A stretch of 64,000 nt of DNA from assembly GCA_024811115.1 (NCBI GenBank), contig JAKOGH010000024.1:156371-220370 (forward strand), in the 5' to 3' direction. Positions within the stretch are counted from its first letter, which is position 1. Every line of letters begins with the position of its first letter. This document shows positions 1 to 11,724 of this stretch, in pieces. The notes under the pieces were generated by a model that saw only the letters and a program-made list of their open reading frames with translations, was not told the DNA's origin and did no database searches. Origin of the DNA: Terana coerulea (lineage: Eukaryota > Basidiomycota > Agaricomycetes > Polyporales > Phanerochaetaceae). The translations under genes were made by a program, and so were the position numbers.

Positions 1-1
1 C

Positions 2-490
2 GTTCAGATCCCCAATACCCCAGTCACCTCTTCTGACACCTCCGCTGCCGACGCAGCAGCAGCAAAGGCCGCCGCGGAAGCCGCCAGAGCTCCCAAGCCC
101 GTTGAAGAACCCGAGGTCCCTGCAGGAGCTGCCGGCGACGCGTATCCCACCGCTTCAGGCTACGAGTATTCTACCTCGCCGGAAGCCGCCCCGTCAACGC
201 GAACACCAGCGTGCAGAAGCGCCATTCGATGGTCCTCGACACCGACCCGATCATGCCTCCGTCGGACACCACCGGCAGGGACCCAAGCATGGGCATCGTC
301 GACGTTGACAGCAACCGGAAGCCTGAAGACGAGGTCCATGAGCAGGCTGGAAAGCAGCATGCTACCGAAGACCCTGCGGCCGCCCCTGCAGAGAACGCCG
401 CTACGCCGACTGGCGACGTCCAAAACCCCCGCCACGCCCGCTGCCGATGGTGCTGAGTCCCAGGTGGCCAAGGAACAGGAGACTGCTTAA
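2..490 (+). CDS. 3' end of an unrecognised, low-complexity protein
   Basis: Only the C-terminal part is inside the window, so the start lies to the left. The visible protein is rich in Ala, Pro, Glu and Ser/Thr (an Ala/Lys-rich stretch, then repeated PAA/TPA-type segments) and ends just after a KEQETA motif at the TAA at 488-490. No domain is recognisable and the segment looks disordered. The coding-like frame shifts twice: about one base is missing in the C run at 189-192 and about one is extra in the A run at 422-425. Correcting both gives one continuous acidic tail. These are likely sequence errors, though a decayed gene cannot be excluded. Function unknown. Confidence 0.4.
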   Translation, partial: VQIPNTPVTSSDTSAADAAAAKAAAEAARAPKPVEEPEVPAGAAGDAYPTASGYEYSTSPEAAPSTRTPACRSAIRWSSTPTRSCLRRTPPAGTQAWASSTLTATGSLKTRSMSRLESSMLPKTLRPPLQRTPLRRLATSKTPATPAADGAESQVAKEQETA

Positions 491-765
491 CGTGTGGATG
501 TGGAAGATATAGATGCTTGCGAAGAGGTTCCATGTCGAGCGTATGGTTCTGCGAGAGATGCAATGTAATGAATAGGACGTCGCATATACAAACCTACCTT
601 TTCAGAGTGATCAGTTGCCAACGCCGATTCAACTGAAACATACCGGACTCCATCAAATACAAGGAAAGCGTATTATTACAGGTAGATGAAGTCAGTCCTC
701 AACCACGCACACGAAGATAAACGGAAGAGGAAAAGCGCCTTGTTGTTGCAGCATCATCATGCTCT

Positions 766-2040
766 TCAATTGTCCTGGACGTTGTTGAGGAGACGAAGAA
801 TGCTGATGACTATGCAAAGGGTTAGTGCGCCATGTTCAGTTTGCGATTGAGAGACACATACAGAGGTTGATGAAGCTATGGTTGGAGTAAGCAACTTCGT
901 ACAGTAATGACAGACGAACGGACGTACTCAAGATAGAGACTGATGGCACCCATGATGTACTCATCGGGGGACAACTTCTTGTTGATCATGTACGTGTCGT
1001 ACACGATGTACCCACTGAACAGCAAGGTACCACCCATCGCGTAGAGGAGATCCAGGGTCTTACCGAAGGGAATGAAGGCACCGACGAATCCAGTCATCAC
1101 TAGCGGGCATTTGTCAGCGCGACGCAGGAGCGAGCTGCAGCAGAGCAAGACATACTGAGCGCGATGAGGCCACCGAACAGCCAGGGGCCCATGCCAGAAA
1201 AGTCATACTTGGACTGGAACGTGAACAGCGTCAGACCCAGGAACACGCCCAAAGTAATCAGACTGCGGATAGAGATGTCAGATGCGTTCCACTGACGGTA
1301 GGCAGGAGGCCAGAATAGGTACGTACAGCGCCTGCATAACGATCTTGTTATCGAAGAAGGCTGTAACGACGCCGAGGGTGAATGCTTCCTGGAGAGTGAA
1401 CGTCGAGAGGAGGATGAAGTTGATAGGGTGGCTGTGACGCTTCCAGTAGAGGAGACCGAGGTTGATGAGGGTGCCGAAGAGGGGAAGGTAGAGAGTCCAT
1501 GGGCTATTGGGGAGTTAGTTCGTCAAGGGGGAGTAGAAACGTTCGCCGAGAACGTACTGTGTCTGGACCCAGAAGATCGCATCCCGAGACTGGGAGAGTC
1601 CACCTGCGAAGATACAGGTGGCAAGCTGAGCACGAGTGAGTTATGATGTTGCAGCCCATGCCATGGCCGTAGGTACGTACAATCTGAACGACTGAAGGCT
1701 CGGTCAGATGAGTGTCCAACGAGTATGCAAGATGACGACTTACACAGGATGGAATAGACCTTGCGGACGAAGGCATTCCTGATCTCTGGGGCACTGTCGG
1801 CAACAGTCGTTCCGTACTGCGCACAGCACATAAGTACTTCTGCGTTCACCTCGCGTGCCTCACGTACCTTGAAGTCATCCGGAACGTCCCCAGCCAACGG
1901 CTGGTCGTAGTAGCCCCTAGTCCTGCACTCGGTCCAGCTCTTGTGTTCAGCAACGGCTCCCGATCTTCTTCGGCCGCCGTGAGCTTGTTGGTTCCCGCAG
2001 GATACGACGGTGGGGGTACTGGGTAGTTGTTCGTAGCCAT
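766..2040 (-). CDS. BXI1: Bax inhibitor-1 / LFG (TMBIM) family membrane protein
   Basis: Small seven-helix membrane protein of the lifeguard/BXI1 branch, a family linked to ER/Golgi or vacuolar calcium handling and cell-death suppression. The N-terminus is Pro/Tyr-rich (PVPPPSYP), followed by the family signature around IRNAFVRKVYSIL. The later exons carry PWTLYLPLFGTLINLGLLYW, the INKKLSPDEYIMGAISLYL block and a short ILRLLNN tail. At least six introns are needed, mostly about 50 nt. One separates VYSIL from LATC and is split by an 11-nt microexon at 1681-1691 that restores the conserved FVQI. The start at 2040 gives the expected N-terminus. The frame slips by one base at the C run 1914-1917 (G run on the coding strand), probably an undercalled homopolymer. 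Family assignment is firm; role is by family knowledge. Confidence 0.9.
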
Positions 2041-2318
2041 TCTTTTGTTGTGTCTTCAGTCGTCGAGGTGGTAGTCAGAAGAGAGATGCGGCCTGCACTG
2101 CTATGAATTGGGCGTCTAACATGTGCGTCGGATATGACATATGCGGACAGACCCCATGTACCCTGTACCGCAGCCGCATCCGCAAGCTGGGCCGCAGAAG
2201 CGAGCATGTTCGAGAAAGGCGTGACTGGAGGATGATTACAGCACAAGTCAAGAAAAAGTCTAAAATGTACAGAGTATGGTATACAAAAAGAGGGCTTGGC
2301 GAGATGCGGCACTAAGCT

Positions 2319-4021
2319 TCATGAAGCAAGCCCAACCTCTAAAGACGTCGGCAAAAGAGTACGGACACCCGGCAGACTCATCGACTTCCACTGCATAGAG
2401 AACACGGCTTCTGTTTCGTCTTTCCATGGCTCAGCCAGTCCTGGGCGAGTAGCCCTGTTGATATTCAGCTGGGCAGTGTGGTTAGCGATGAGCGGCGGTG
2501 TACGGCCAAAAATGCGGCGAACCAGCATGCGACACCCAATTATCGAGTGAAAAACGATTAAGGTCCTTGAAAGCGGTACGTTAGCTCGAGGTTTGGTCAA
2601 GCAGTGGATGACATACTGAGGGAATGTCATCCAAAGCGTTTCCCTAAAAACAAGTAAGACTGCTTGATCGAGCACATTTCACCGAATTGTTTTGGGAGGC
2701 TTACATCCCCGATTATCCATACAGTTACGTTGGCCGACTGCACGGCAACTACACCCGCAAAATAAGTTGCAGAGTCGTACAACATAACACGGAAGGTGCC
2801 ATCTGGTGATCTCCCTTGCCGCCAAGTATAGCGGACTTGTCTGACGATTAGGAGCACAAAGAGGGTGCCATCCAGAATCATGTTTGGTAGACAGAACACC
2901 CAGGGTGGCTTCGGCCAGTGCGCAGTCAAACATCCCGTCCTACGAGAGACAGGCCCCGCTATATAAATTCCAGATCAGCAAGTGCCGTCACAAGTTTCCC
3001 TTCACGTACGCTTCAAAGATGACGAGAGGAAGGAAGTAAGAATGCCTTGTGCCACGAATGCCAGAGCCTGGAAAGCCAAGAGTCCGAGCAGTCCTTTCCT
3101 ACCAAGCCCATACATAACTTTCAGGCGGATGATGAGTATCACTTCAAGGATAAATTCCATCAGCTCGTGCCCTGGAAAGACGTGGAGAACTTCGCCACTT
3201 ACACGTTGTTGTGAACTGTGTAATTATATTTGCGAACGTGAACCAAGTACCGCCGAAGTTACATCTGCGGACACGTCAGGCGAATGAAGTATCCCGTAAT
3301 CCAGTAGTGTCTCTACGTACAGCTATCACCACTATCAATATGGTATCGCTCTCATGACATGGTATCCAAAGCTTACCTTATGGCTTGGTTCCTCTAACAT
3401 GAATGCTAAGTTGATAAGCAGACGAGATGAGTACAATCAGAGAGGGATATGGCAAGGCCTACTAACCCACGATACAGGGTCTAAAACGTACTAATTCAGA
3501 ACCCATGTCTCGATAATGCTATACGTGCTCACATGAGATTGAAAAGCCTAACAAGACAGATACAACTCATCATGGGGGATGCATCATGATAAATTTTCAT
3601 GGGACTTACGGCCAATATCGATTCTACTCCCGCGAATTAGCGGCGAGATGACATGGACCATCTCAGAAGGAACACACAATCAGATAGAGGTAGCGTCCCA
3701 TATTAAACTTGGCTTTATGTCGCCACATGTACGCGAATTCCTCGTCGAAAGAAACGACTAAATCACCTCGCGCTCAATCAGATCATTAGGCTGCACGTAA
3801 ATGCGCCGCGAGACTCACCGTAATCATAAACAAGCACGACGTAGGCAGCGACTAAACCGCAAGGTGTCAACACATCATAACCATTGATATCTTGGGAACT
3901 CACTCCACAACGATTTCGTCATTCGATAGCCAAACACAGCTTGTTCAAGGCTGGGAGGAGGCGAGGGTGGAGGAGGTAGCGGCGGGAACGGAAGCGAAGA
4001 CGGTGAGTGTAGATGGGGCAT
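2319..4021 (-). CDS. DUF6533-type multi-pass membrane protein, copy 1
   Basis: Member of a large basidiomycete membrane-protein family with an N-terminal DUF6533 domain; the biochemical role is unknown. In order: a Pro-rich N-terminus from 4021, a helix ending VLVYDY, then the DUF6533 hallmark FDEEFAYMWRHK followed by a second helix. Further exons give TWFTFANIITQF, then ILEVILIIRLKVMYG, two more hydrophobic segments (about 2700-2900) and VFHSIIGCRM before a hydrophilic tail ending at 2319. Introns of about 50 nt explain most frame changes. The stretch 3300-3660 between the second and third helices could not be resolved into exons, so the model is incomplete there. It lies in tandem with a related gene at 4925-6107, suggesting local duplication. 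Confidence 0.72.
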
Positions 4022-4924
4022 CTCAATGGGAGCGACCTTGGATCGAGGATCCTGGGAGTGTTGATCAGTATCCTCATAAATCACTTGTCTTGCCTTGAAC
4101 CTGGCGAGGTAAAGTCCACGCGTTGACCACCCTGTAGGCTTTACCACGTAACGATTGCACGAGATCCGGCACCGCTCAGGCTATCATTCGAGTATATGCA
4201 GCCCAAGACATTAATGCAGCACGCACCCTTATGAACGCAATCTGCACTGTATCTTTCGGGAATCTTTGCGAGTCTGACGCAGGGCGCATCTAGTCTGCAT
4301 CTAGTCCGCATCGTGCTGATCGCAGTTTATTGAGCCAGTGCTGGAGGAGCGGCTGGTGCACATGATGCTGTAGCATGGTCGGAGTAGCTCAATTAATCGC
4401 CGCGCGAGCTCTTCCACGTCAGCATAATGGAAGTCAGTATAGAATTAAGGACCAGCGACTAAGCAGCCACAACTCACTAGGAACGTAAAATGTAGCCAAC
4501 TGGGAACGTGTTCACCGACCGTCCGAAACTGCTGACGGCTTGATTAATCCCATTAGCCCACTATTTCACAGCATCACGGCTGAAAGCCTCAAAAGGCTTA
4601 AAGTTCGTCTATAAATTGCTTATGTGCCGGGAACACGCTGACGCTCAGCGCCACGAGGCTGGGCTCTAGTATACAGCTCGGTCATCAGCTAACGCCTCGG
4701 AATAAGAAGCGAGGCAAGTTCTTACCTACAACCATTATGCGACGGCCAGTATGCGGGTACTATGTGAGCTATACGATAAGTTTTCCCGTACATCCAGCAG
4801 ATTCTCGAGTGAACGGGGTGTGATCAAAGTCGGCTGACCCTGCAGGAGTCGAGTGCGTTCCGGTCCAGTGGGATCACGTCGAGGTTACTCGATGTAGCTT
4901 GGCACCGCGCACAGTGGATTACAG
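4022..4924. other. Intergenic between the two DUF6533 genes
   Basis: No reading frame here is supported. The stretch should hold the promoter of copy 1 and the 3' region of copy 2, both minus strand. No convincing TATA box or repeat was seen. Confidence 0.5.
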
Positions 4925-6107
4925 TCAATGGCAATCGTGCCCTGAGTCAATAGCGGATACGCAGTCGCTTGGCGCAGATAGACCGGACTGGTCGGATGTA
5001 CTTGAGTTGCCTGGAAAAACGTGTACGGAGTCGTACGCGTACGGTTGACTCTGCGGCTGCGCTGCGACGGATTGTATCTCGATGGGATCAATCGTCCGCA
5101 TGGGCCGCAATACTGCGGAGAAGGCTGCTTCGTCAGGCTCCCGCCATGGCTCTTTCTTCCAGGGCTGTACCGTTCGATGGATGCTCAACTGAGAAATATT
5201 AGCGGTAGCCGAGGGGTGCTCAAATGAGACTTACGTACCTGCATCCTGCAGCCAATGATGGAGTGGAAAACCGGCGCCGCTCTGCAAAAAGGAGGGAATG
5301 CCCACAGTAAACGAGGCAGGCATGTGTTTTACTGACTGCGGAAAAGCCGTGGATAACGTCGGCTAGTATGGAGGTCATAAGGCAATCGTCAAGTGGGAGT
5401 AGGGAGGAGACATACTCTAGCGAGGGCCCAGACTAGCACGTTCAGCACGAGTATGAGTGTAGCACCGCCATAGCATAAGATGGCATCTGCAAGCAAAACG
5501 CCGTACGTTCTTGACATCTCTGCCCCTCCCTCTACTGAACGTTTATCGGCAAATAATTTCACAATGGCGAGTGCAAAAAGCAGAGTGTGCAAGGCAGCCG
5601 ACGGTAACAAGTATATCCAGGGTCCTGAGCTCCAGTACGTCATGAAGCACGCAGTAACAGCAGTTGTCAACATCACTACCACTCCAATCAGCTTTCTGTT
5701 GCAGCGTGACCATGGATCTCACGTACAATCATGCTTGACGGAGATATAGTATGCAGATAATACCGCTTGAGCAACAGATACTAAAATTTGGCCGAAAAGA
5801 AGTATCAATAGCAGTCGGTTTTGGACGATCGTAGATGGCATAGATCCTCAGGATGAGGATGACTTGAGTTAGGCATGGTCAGAGTAAGATCAACCGCAGC
5901 ATAATGATGGAGGAGGACATACGCGTGAGCGATACATCTGTAATCAAGCTCCATGCGACGAACCACTTGTGCTCGAAAGAGCAGCTGATCCAACCCGTAA
6001 GCATGAGTAGGGTGCTCTCCTTCGCGATAATCTACGCACAGCTGACGGATAATCAGCTCGCTTGTCGAACGACTACCAGAGCAAATCGTATCTGACCTGT
6101 TCACTCG
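4925..6107 (-). CDS. DUF6533-type multi-pass membrane protein, copy 2 (5' end unresolved)
   Basis: Second tandem member of the same family as the gene at 2319-4021. Visible pieces in order: a partial DUF6533 motif EQVRYDLLW near 6077-6103; a helix with FEHKWFVAWSLITDVSLT; ILILRIYAIYDR plus RLLLILLFGQILVSVAQAV; a long hydrophobic exon at 5389-5682; then VFHSIIGCRM, spliced to a hydrophilic tail ending at 4925. The tail follows a clean GT-AG intron beginning GTACGTAAG. The frame shifts by one at the T run 5819-5822 (AAAA on the coding strand). The first exon and true start were not found, so the gene may be truncated or decayed at its 5' end. The role is unknown. Confidence 0.62.
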
Positions 6108-6880
6108 CCTGTGATGAGCTACTGACTGTACAATATTCAATGAACATCCCCGAACGTTGTCCGCACTGCTCGCGAAGTACTAGGACGCTACATCGAGATA
6201 CAGATGTTCAGCATCCGATTCTGATCATCGAGCAATTGTACTCACAAAATATTGATCATCCTAGATAATAGATAATGCCTGTTAGTCACCAGCGTGGCCG
6301 TAAACTGTCTAGACGTCACTGATAACTAGAAACCAGTCACAGTGACGCTATAAGCCTTCCGCAGATGACATAAAATGTACCAAGACGACGCCTCGGTGCA
6401 TTCGCAGCAAGGTGAGATATCTCATGCGAGCGCAGCGGCATGTACGTTAAGCTGAAAGACAAATGCTAGGTTACTGGCTTGCGCTATCGTGGCAAGAATG
6501 GACATCGCGTACTGGCGTCCTGTAGCCTAAGACAGACGAAAGCATGAGCTTAAGTATTACACGTCGAAGACCAAGCGAGCTAGAAGGAAATCGGATCAAA
6601 TTAAGCCGTTCATTGACACCTAGTGCGTAAGGAGTGAAGTCCCTCTTGAACGAACAAACACAGGCATTAGAAACTTATGAAAATTAGACAGAAACAGTAC
6701 GCACAATGTCGATCCAAGACACCTCTAGCGACTGTGCGCTATGGCGTAACCATCCCCGAATGTATGGCCATGTACTACATCAACGACAAACATCAACCAG
6801 TACGTACTCACACTTGCTCCGCTTGAGGTCCCACCAAACGCCCCATTTGATTTGAAAATGTGGGAGAGATAATGCATTGA
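6108..6880. other. Intergenic, no supported gene
   Basis: A stretch of lower coding appearance with only short random frames. It may hold the missing 5' exon of the upstream DUF6533 gene and promoter sequence, but nothing specific could be recognised. Confidence 0.45.
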
Positions 6881-7108
6881 GATGAAGCAGAGATCGAGCG
6901 TATATCAGTCCCACTAGTCCGTTATGATGTTCGTGCCCTCACCCGTCGCGCACCAGACGTCGTGCGCGCGGAGGGTTACTGGATGTTGCGTAAACAAGTC
7001 TTCCCTCTCAACGCCGTGCCATTCAGAACGGCCCGTCGAACCTATGCTGCTTGGGAAGCCAACATGCCCGGCGGCAAGCTGATATCGTACGACATGCCCT
7101 CGGCATAG
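6881..7108 (+). CDS. Orphan terminal exon of an unrecognised gene
   Basis: An open stretch of about 75 codons ending in TAG at 7106-7108 has clear coding character in one frame. It includes the segments APDVVRAEGYWMLRKQVFPL and RTARRTYAAWEANMPGGKL and ends YDMPSA. There is no plausible ATG at its 5' side. A possible acceptor ending in CAG precedes it near 6890 and another near 6918, so it is probably the last exon of a small gene whose earlier exons were not identified. Its stop lies 6 bp from the convergent end of MDM31. I do not recognise the family; the basic, amphipathic composition would suit a small organellar protein, but that is only a guess. Confidence 0.35.
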   Translation, partial: DEAEIERISVPLVRYDVRALTRRAPDVVRAEGYWMLRKQVFPLNAVPFRTARRTYAAWEANMPGGKLISYDMPSA

Positions 7109-7114
7109 AGCTCC

Positions 7115-9637
7115 TTAAGGTGCGTGGCCATAGGGTCCATGACCGGAGCGCAGCGCGGACAGAATTGCGCTCGCGGTCATCTGGAGGCTCCATGCACTGA
7201 CAACTTTAGCCCGGCGGTTGTTGAGGCTGGCGGCGGTGACATGGTACGCCATGGCCTCGTATACCTTCGCCGCTATGTCGTCCATAAGACCAGCTATGAA
7301 CATGATCAGTATGGGAGGTCCCTCTGGAAGATTATGTACTTACTTTCCCACATCTGTTATCGAGGTTTCAGTAACGTGAATCGTGGATGAAGAAGTTGAC
7401 ATACCGTCCAAGATCCGTCGAAATCACTCAACTCCTTCACCACCCTCGAATGGATCGGTACCAACGTCCGATTTGCACTTAAGATCGAGTTCAGTCGCGC
7501 AATCACATCCTCATACAAATCATGACCACTCACTTCATGAATGCAACAATCGGTCGAATAAACGCAATATGAGCGTAGCTCAAATCCGTAGCGAAGATCG
7601 GAACTGCAGCCTTCAAGTCCCGGAACCTCAGGTCGATATCAATAATGATCTTAGGGTTCTCCGCGTTTTCCGCCTGCACCATCGCCTGGTCCGAGGGCGC
7701 GCTGAGGGGAGGTTTAGCCAGCTCACGTTGTCCAGGGATACGCTCTGCTACGGCAGAGGATGCAGCTGTCGTGATAGCGTCCGCAATTTCTCCAATCAGA
7801 GTCTCGAAGGAAGAGGTGTCATCGTCGTAATCGCGGGGAAATTTGATGTCGAGGACTGCGTCGACCTTGCCAGAAGTTATCCAAGAGATAGGGCCTTCTT
7901 GAGTGGTCATAGACTGCAAATGGTCGATATTGACGCCGTCGATGCGGAGACGAGACTACAGCAGCACGGGTTAAATTTACGTTCAAGACCAACATGTGAT
8001 GGTTTACCATTCGAGCCCACTTCCCATCCTTCAAGTCCTGGTCTGTCGTCCTCCCTATGCTCTGCGGCTTGTGCAAACTGAACAAGCAGTTGTCAAACTG
8101 GCCTACGACGTTCTCCGCTGACAAGAAGTCGTAGAAAAGCCACTGCTTGCGGAATGTCCTGATGTCGGCACGGAATATCGACGCTGTGAAAGGCCGGAAA
8201 TGGCCTGGCTGATGGACTGTGACCAGAACGTCCTCCAACTGCAGAGATTCCAATTCAAAGTCTCCAGCATGAGACTCGTGGCGGAACGAAGCTGGGTCGA
8301 GAGGCTTTTCTGGGTCCCAATGCACGAAGCGTCTGTCTGTGAGGGTCGTAAGTACAGAGGATGTAACATGTGAGCTGGTCACATACCAAGCACCCCTCGA
8401 ACGCCCTTTACTACTGCATCTGTCACCAGTCCTTTGCCATCGAGCCAGCGCGCCAGCGACAGGCCAACGTCAATTGAGTCCACAGTGAGGTCGAACATCG
8501 AGTAGTTTGTATCCTCCTGTGGAAGCTCCTCCAGCACATGCTCTTCGTCGTCGTCGATAAAGTCATGGTTTGCGGGGTGGTTGCTGACATCGTATCCCTT
8601 GGCCGCATGGTGAACTGCATCCCTGTTTGCTCTGATTGCCGTAACGGCCTCGGGCCTCCGGGTGATGTAGACATTCTTGAATGATATCCGTGAGTCCTTC
8701 CACTTTGGAACGACTGCAGTCTCAAAAACGACGACGATTCCGGTTTGCGAGGTCATATAGTCGCTAATTGCACGCGCTACATAACCTACACCAGAGGTTA
8801 GATAAAGACCTTACGAAGTAAATTGCAACCGTACCTTGCAAACGAAGGCTGTTTATAGTCCAAAAGATCACGGAAACGAAAGTCGTGCTGAAAAAGTTCA
8901 ATATAACGCGCATATAGTATGAAGAGATGTACGCACGTTCCGACGAGAAGCCATAGAGTTTGACTCATGAAGAACCATGTTATGAAGGCGGAAATATCGT
9001 CGGCGTTGTATTTGCGAAATGAGCGAATGGTGAGCCACTTAAAACGTATCCGCATACGCTGCCAAAATCCGGTGGCGGCATTGAGAAAATCGTCGCGCGT
9101 TGGTCTGTGGAGGTGCGGCAAGGACAGGGCAAGTTGCCGAAATAATTTCGAGTAGTTTTCCAGGTGACGCGAATCTGGCGGCGGAGTTGGTGTCGACTTC
9201 GCAGAGGCATTGTCGCCAGATTTTGCAGCTCCTTCAGATGAGGATGGAGGTTTCTTTGGCTGCTGTTCTTGTGCAGCCTGGGAGGTCGTGTGAATCCATT
9301 GGCTGCGTGTAGGGAGCACATACTGTCGTGAATAAAGTCCTATGTCGCAGCTTCCTGACCGAAGCAAGCCTGATCTCCACTTCTGCGTAGTATCTGTTCG
9401 GACATTCCGGGGCCTCCAAGCTAGGCCGAGTGAAACGCGAGATGGAGGAAGCGTTGACTTCGTGACAAGCGCACTAGTACTGCTCGATGCTTGTCGGAGG
9501 AAAAAGTTGCGGACGAGATCATAACGGTCGAGTACGGCTTTGTCCCTTGGCCGGCGCAGGATGTTGAGCAACCCTACCGCCGTCGAGGAGGACATGAAAG
9601 GCGAGGGCAAGGGTCGTGTTCGAGCCATGTTCGTCAT
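7115..9637 (-). CDS. MDM31: MDM31/MDM32-like mitochondrial distribution and morphology protein
   Basis: Inner-membrane protein of mitochondria that, in yeast, supports mitochondrial shape, DNA nucleoid stability and lipid homeostasis. The first exon has a basic, Ser/Arg-rich presequence-like N-terminus, then FKWLTIRSFRKYNADDIS and a hydrophobic segment (WFFMSQTLWLLVGT) continued in a small exon as FVSVIFWTINSLRLQ. Next comes VARAISDYMTSQTGI, the family block VVPKWKDSRISFKNVYITRR, an acidic linker, SMFDLTVDSIDVGLSLARWL, and a C-terminal half with DAVLDIKFPRD and AYHVTAASLNNRRAK. Introns are about 50 nt, for example 8888-8936. The start is the first ATG of the long first exon. It is divergent from the methyltransferase 197 bp away. 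No break in the conserved core was found. Confidence 0.92.
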
Positions 9638-9834
9638 TGGCCAGAGAAAGCGAAAGAAGCAAGTCCAGAACTCGGCAATTGCCGCTGGGCGCTCGCCACT
9701 AACCCCGCTTGGTTTGGAAGTTGACGTCGATGCTTCAACTCAGCGATTTGGTCCCTCTGATGCTGCTTTGCATCGGTTCAGCGACCTAACGCAAGCGTCC
9801 GGCATGTCGCCACACACTTTGCAACCGAACCACA
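9638..9834. promoter_or_regulatory. Compact divergent promoter, MDM31 / methyltransferase
   Basis: 197 bp separate the two divergent start codons, so both promoters must share this stretch or extend into the genes. No clear TATA box is seen. Confidence 0.45.
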
Positions 9835-11495
9835 ATGCTCAAGACTGTTGTCGACAGTGCGCTCGAGGTTGGCTACGACCTGCTCGATAGGGTGCGTATC
9901 ACTATCTCCTCGGACTACCAGTCACAGGCAACGTCGACCCGGCTCACATCTCGCGCAGGGACTAGTACCAGACGTCGCGACGCGTGCGGCAATAAGAGCA
10001 CTATGCCGTCAAAGAATCAGAGAAATTGACCGCAAAAGCTTAGCTGACAACCATGCGGCCAAGATGCAGTTTATCGAGCAAGTCAGGGCGAGGAGCACAA
10101 TCGCTGATTTCACGGACAAAGCGAATGAGCAGCACTACGAGGTAAACACTGCATACTGTTACTTGAAGTATTTTCTAACCACTGGTAGGTATCCACGAAC
10201 TTTATTCTGTCTTGTCTAGGGCCATACGCAAAGTATTCTTGTTGTCTTTATCCCACTGGGAATGAGACGCTGGAGGAGGCAGAAGTCCTTATGATGGAGA
10301 GCTATTGCAAGAAAGCCCAACTCCGGGACGGCATTGACATCCTAGACCTGGGCTGTGGTCAGTGACTGGAATGCATTCTGATATTTGTACTAAAGCTGAG
10401 ACCCATTTAATCAGGATGGGGAAGCTTGTCGCTATACCTCGCTCAGGTAACTCTCAAGAGTCGAGCCATTATGACGAGGATAGGCTTACATCATTCCAGA
10501 AATATCCAAAATCCCGTATCACTGGCCTTTCAAACTCCAATACCCAGAAGGCATATATCGACTCTGCTGCTAAGAAGCGTGGGCTGACAAATGTCACGGT
10601 ACGGATATCTTGACTTGTCCGCGAGCTGTGGCTTACAGTTGATCCTTAGGTGATCACTGCCGATGTTAATACTCACGAGTTCGATGCCTCGACTCAGTGC
10701 GTGCAGCGCCAATTGATCTCAATATATGCCAACTGATTGGACGCACAGTTTTGACCGCATTTTATCCATCGAGGCACGTCGGTTACGGTCTCTGAAACGC
10801 AGACTCTACTCACTACATCTGCAGATGTTCGAACACATGAAGAACTACAAGATGCTTATGTCCAAAATTTCGTCGTGGCTTAGGCCTACAACGGCCGCAT
10901 CGACTGAGGATGCTCTATTTTTCGTTCACATATTTTGTCATAGAACGATGCCGTACCATTTCGAAGAAGACGACGGGTGGATGACCAAGAACTTCTTCTC
11001 CGGCGGAACAATGCCGTCTCATGACCTCCTAGTACGTCGAACACGTTTATATCTCGCTTGCACGGGACCCTCAATCGCCGCTTTTCAGCTCTACTTCCAA
11101 GATGATCTGACGCTTGTACGGAGTTGGTACCTTAACGGTCGCCACTACCAACAGAACATGCGAAGACTGGCTGAAGCGGCAGGATCGCAACACAGCTCTC
11201 GGACTTTCCGAGCTCGAACTAGATGCGAGAGCCCAAGGGCTGGACGGAGAGCACGGAAAAACGACGTTCTATCGGTGAGTATTGCTCACTGCACGTACTA
11301 CGTAAGTACTCCAACCTGCAACGTTGCTCACCCGCTGCTGCATAGCTTCCGCGTGTTCTACATGGCCTGTGCCGAATTCTTTGGGCTCAACAGTGGCGAA
11401 GAGTAAGTCTATCCACGCCATTGTCTCGTCTTGCGAAACTCAATTATTTCCGCAGATGGGGCGTTGGACATTATCTCTTCAAACGCAACCACTAG
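9835..11495 (+). CDS. SAM-dependent methyltransferase, cyclopropane-fatty-acid synthase (CMAS) family
   Basis: Class I methyltransferase of the cyclopropane synthase/coclaurine N-methyltransferase-like group that is common in basidiomycetes; the acceptor is unknown. In order: an N-terminal helical region; QHYEV followed by the intron-split GPYAKYSC; the SAM-binding motif I DILDLGCGWGSLSLYL (split by an intron); KSRITGLSNSNTQ; an acidic loop; FDRILSIEMFEHM (post-motif I); DALFFVHIFCHRTMPYHFE; GTMPSHDLL; and a C-terminal RVFYMACAEFFG with the stop at 11493-11495. The intron between SIE and MFEHM at 10774-10824 begins with GC rather than GT. Near 11153 the frame shifts by one base (one extra A), needed to reach CEDWLKRQ. 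The start is the only ATG preceding the conserved N-terminus. Family certain, substrate not. Confidence 0.9.
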
Positions 11496-11724
11496 TAGTC
11501 CTGATACCTCGCCAATGCTATGGACATGCTTCATTCTATTAGTTGATATGCTAAATACCGATACAAATGCTACGTATGCTGTCGTTGTACAAGATAATGC
11601 CGATGAAGCGCGCATAAAAGATATACATAACCCGAGCCAGCACTGCCGGGATATTGTGCCTGTTGCTCTAAGCAGTTTCCGAGGGGGTATAAATACACTG
11701 TACCTTCCAATTGTCCCAGGAGAC

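Noticed and set aside
7383..8081. 232-codon plus-strand open frame
   Set aside because: It is antisense to coding exons of MDM31, whose conserved motifs are clear on the other strand.
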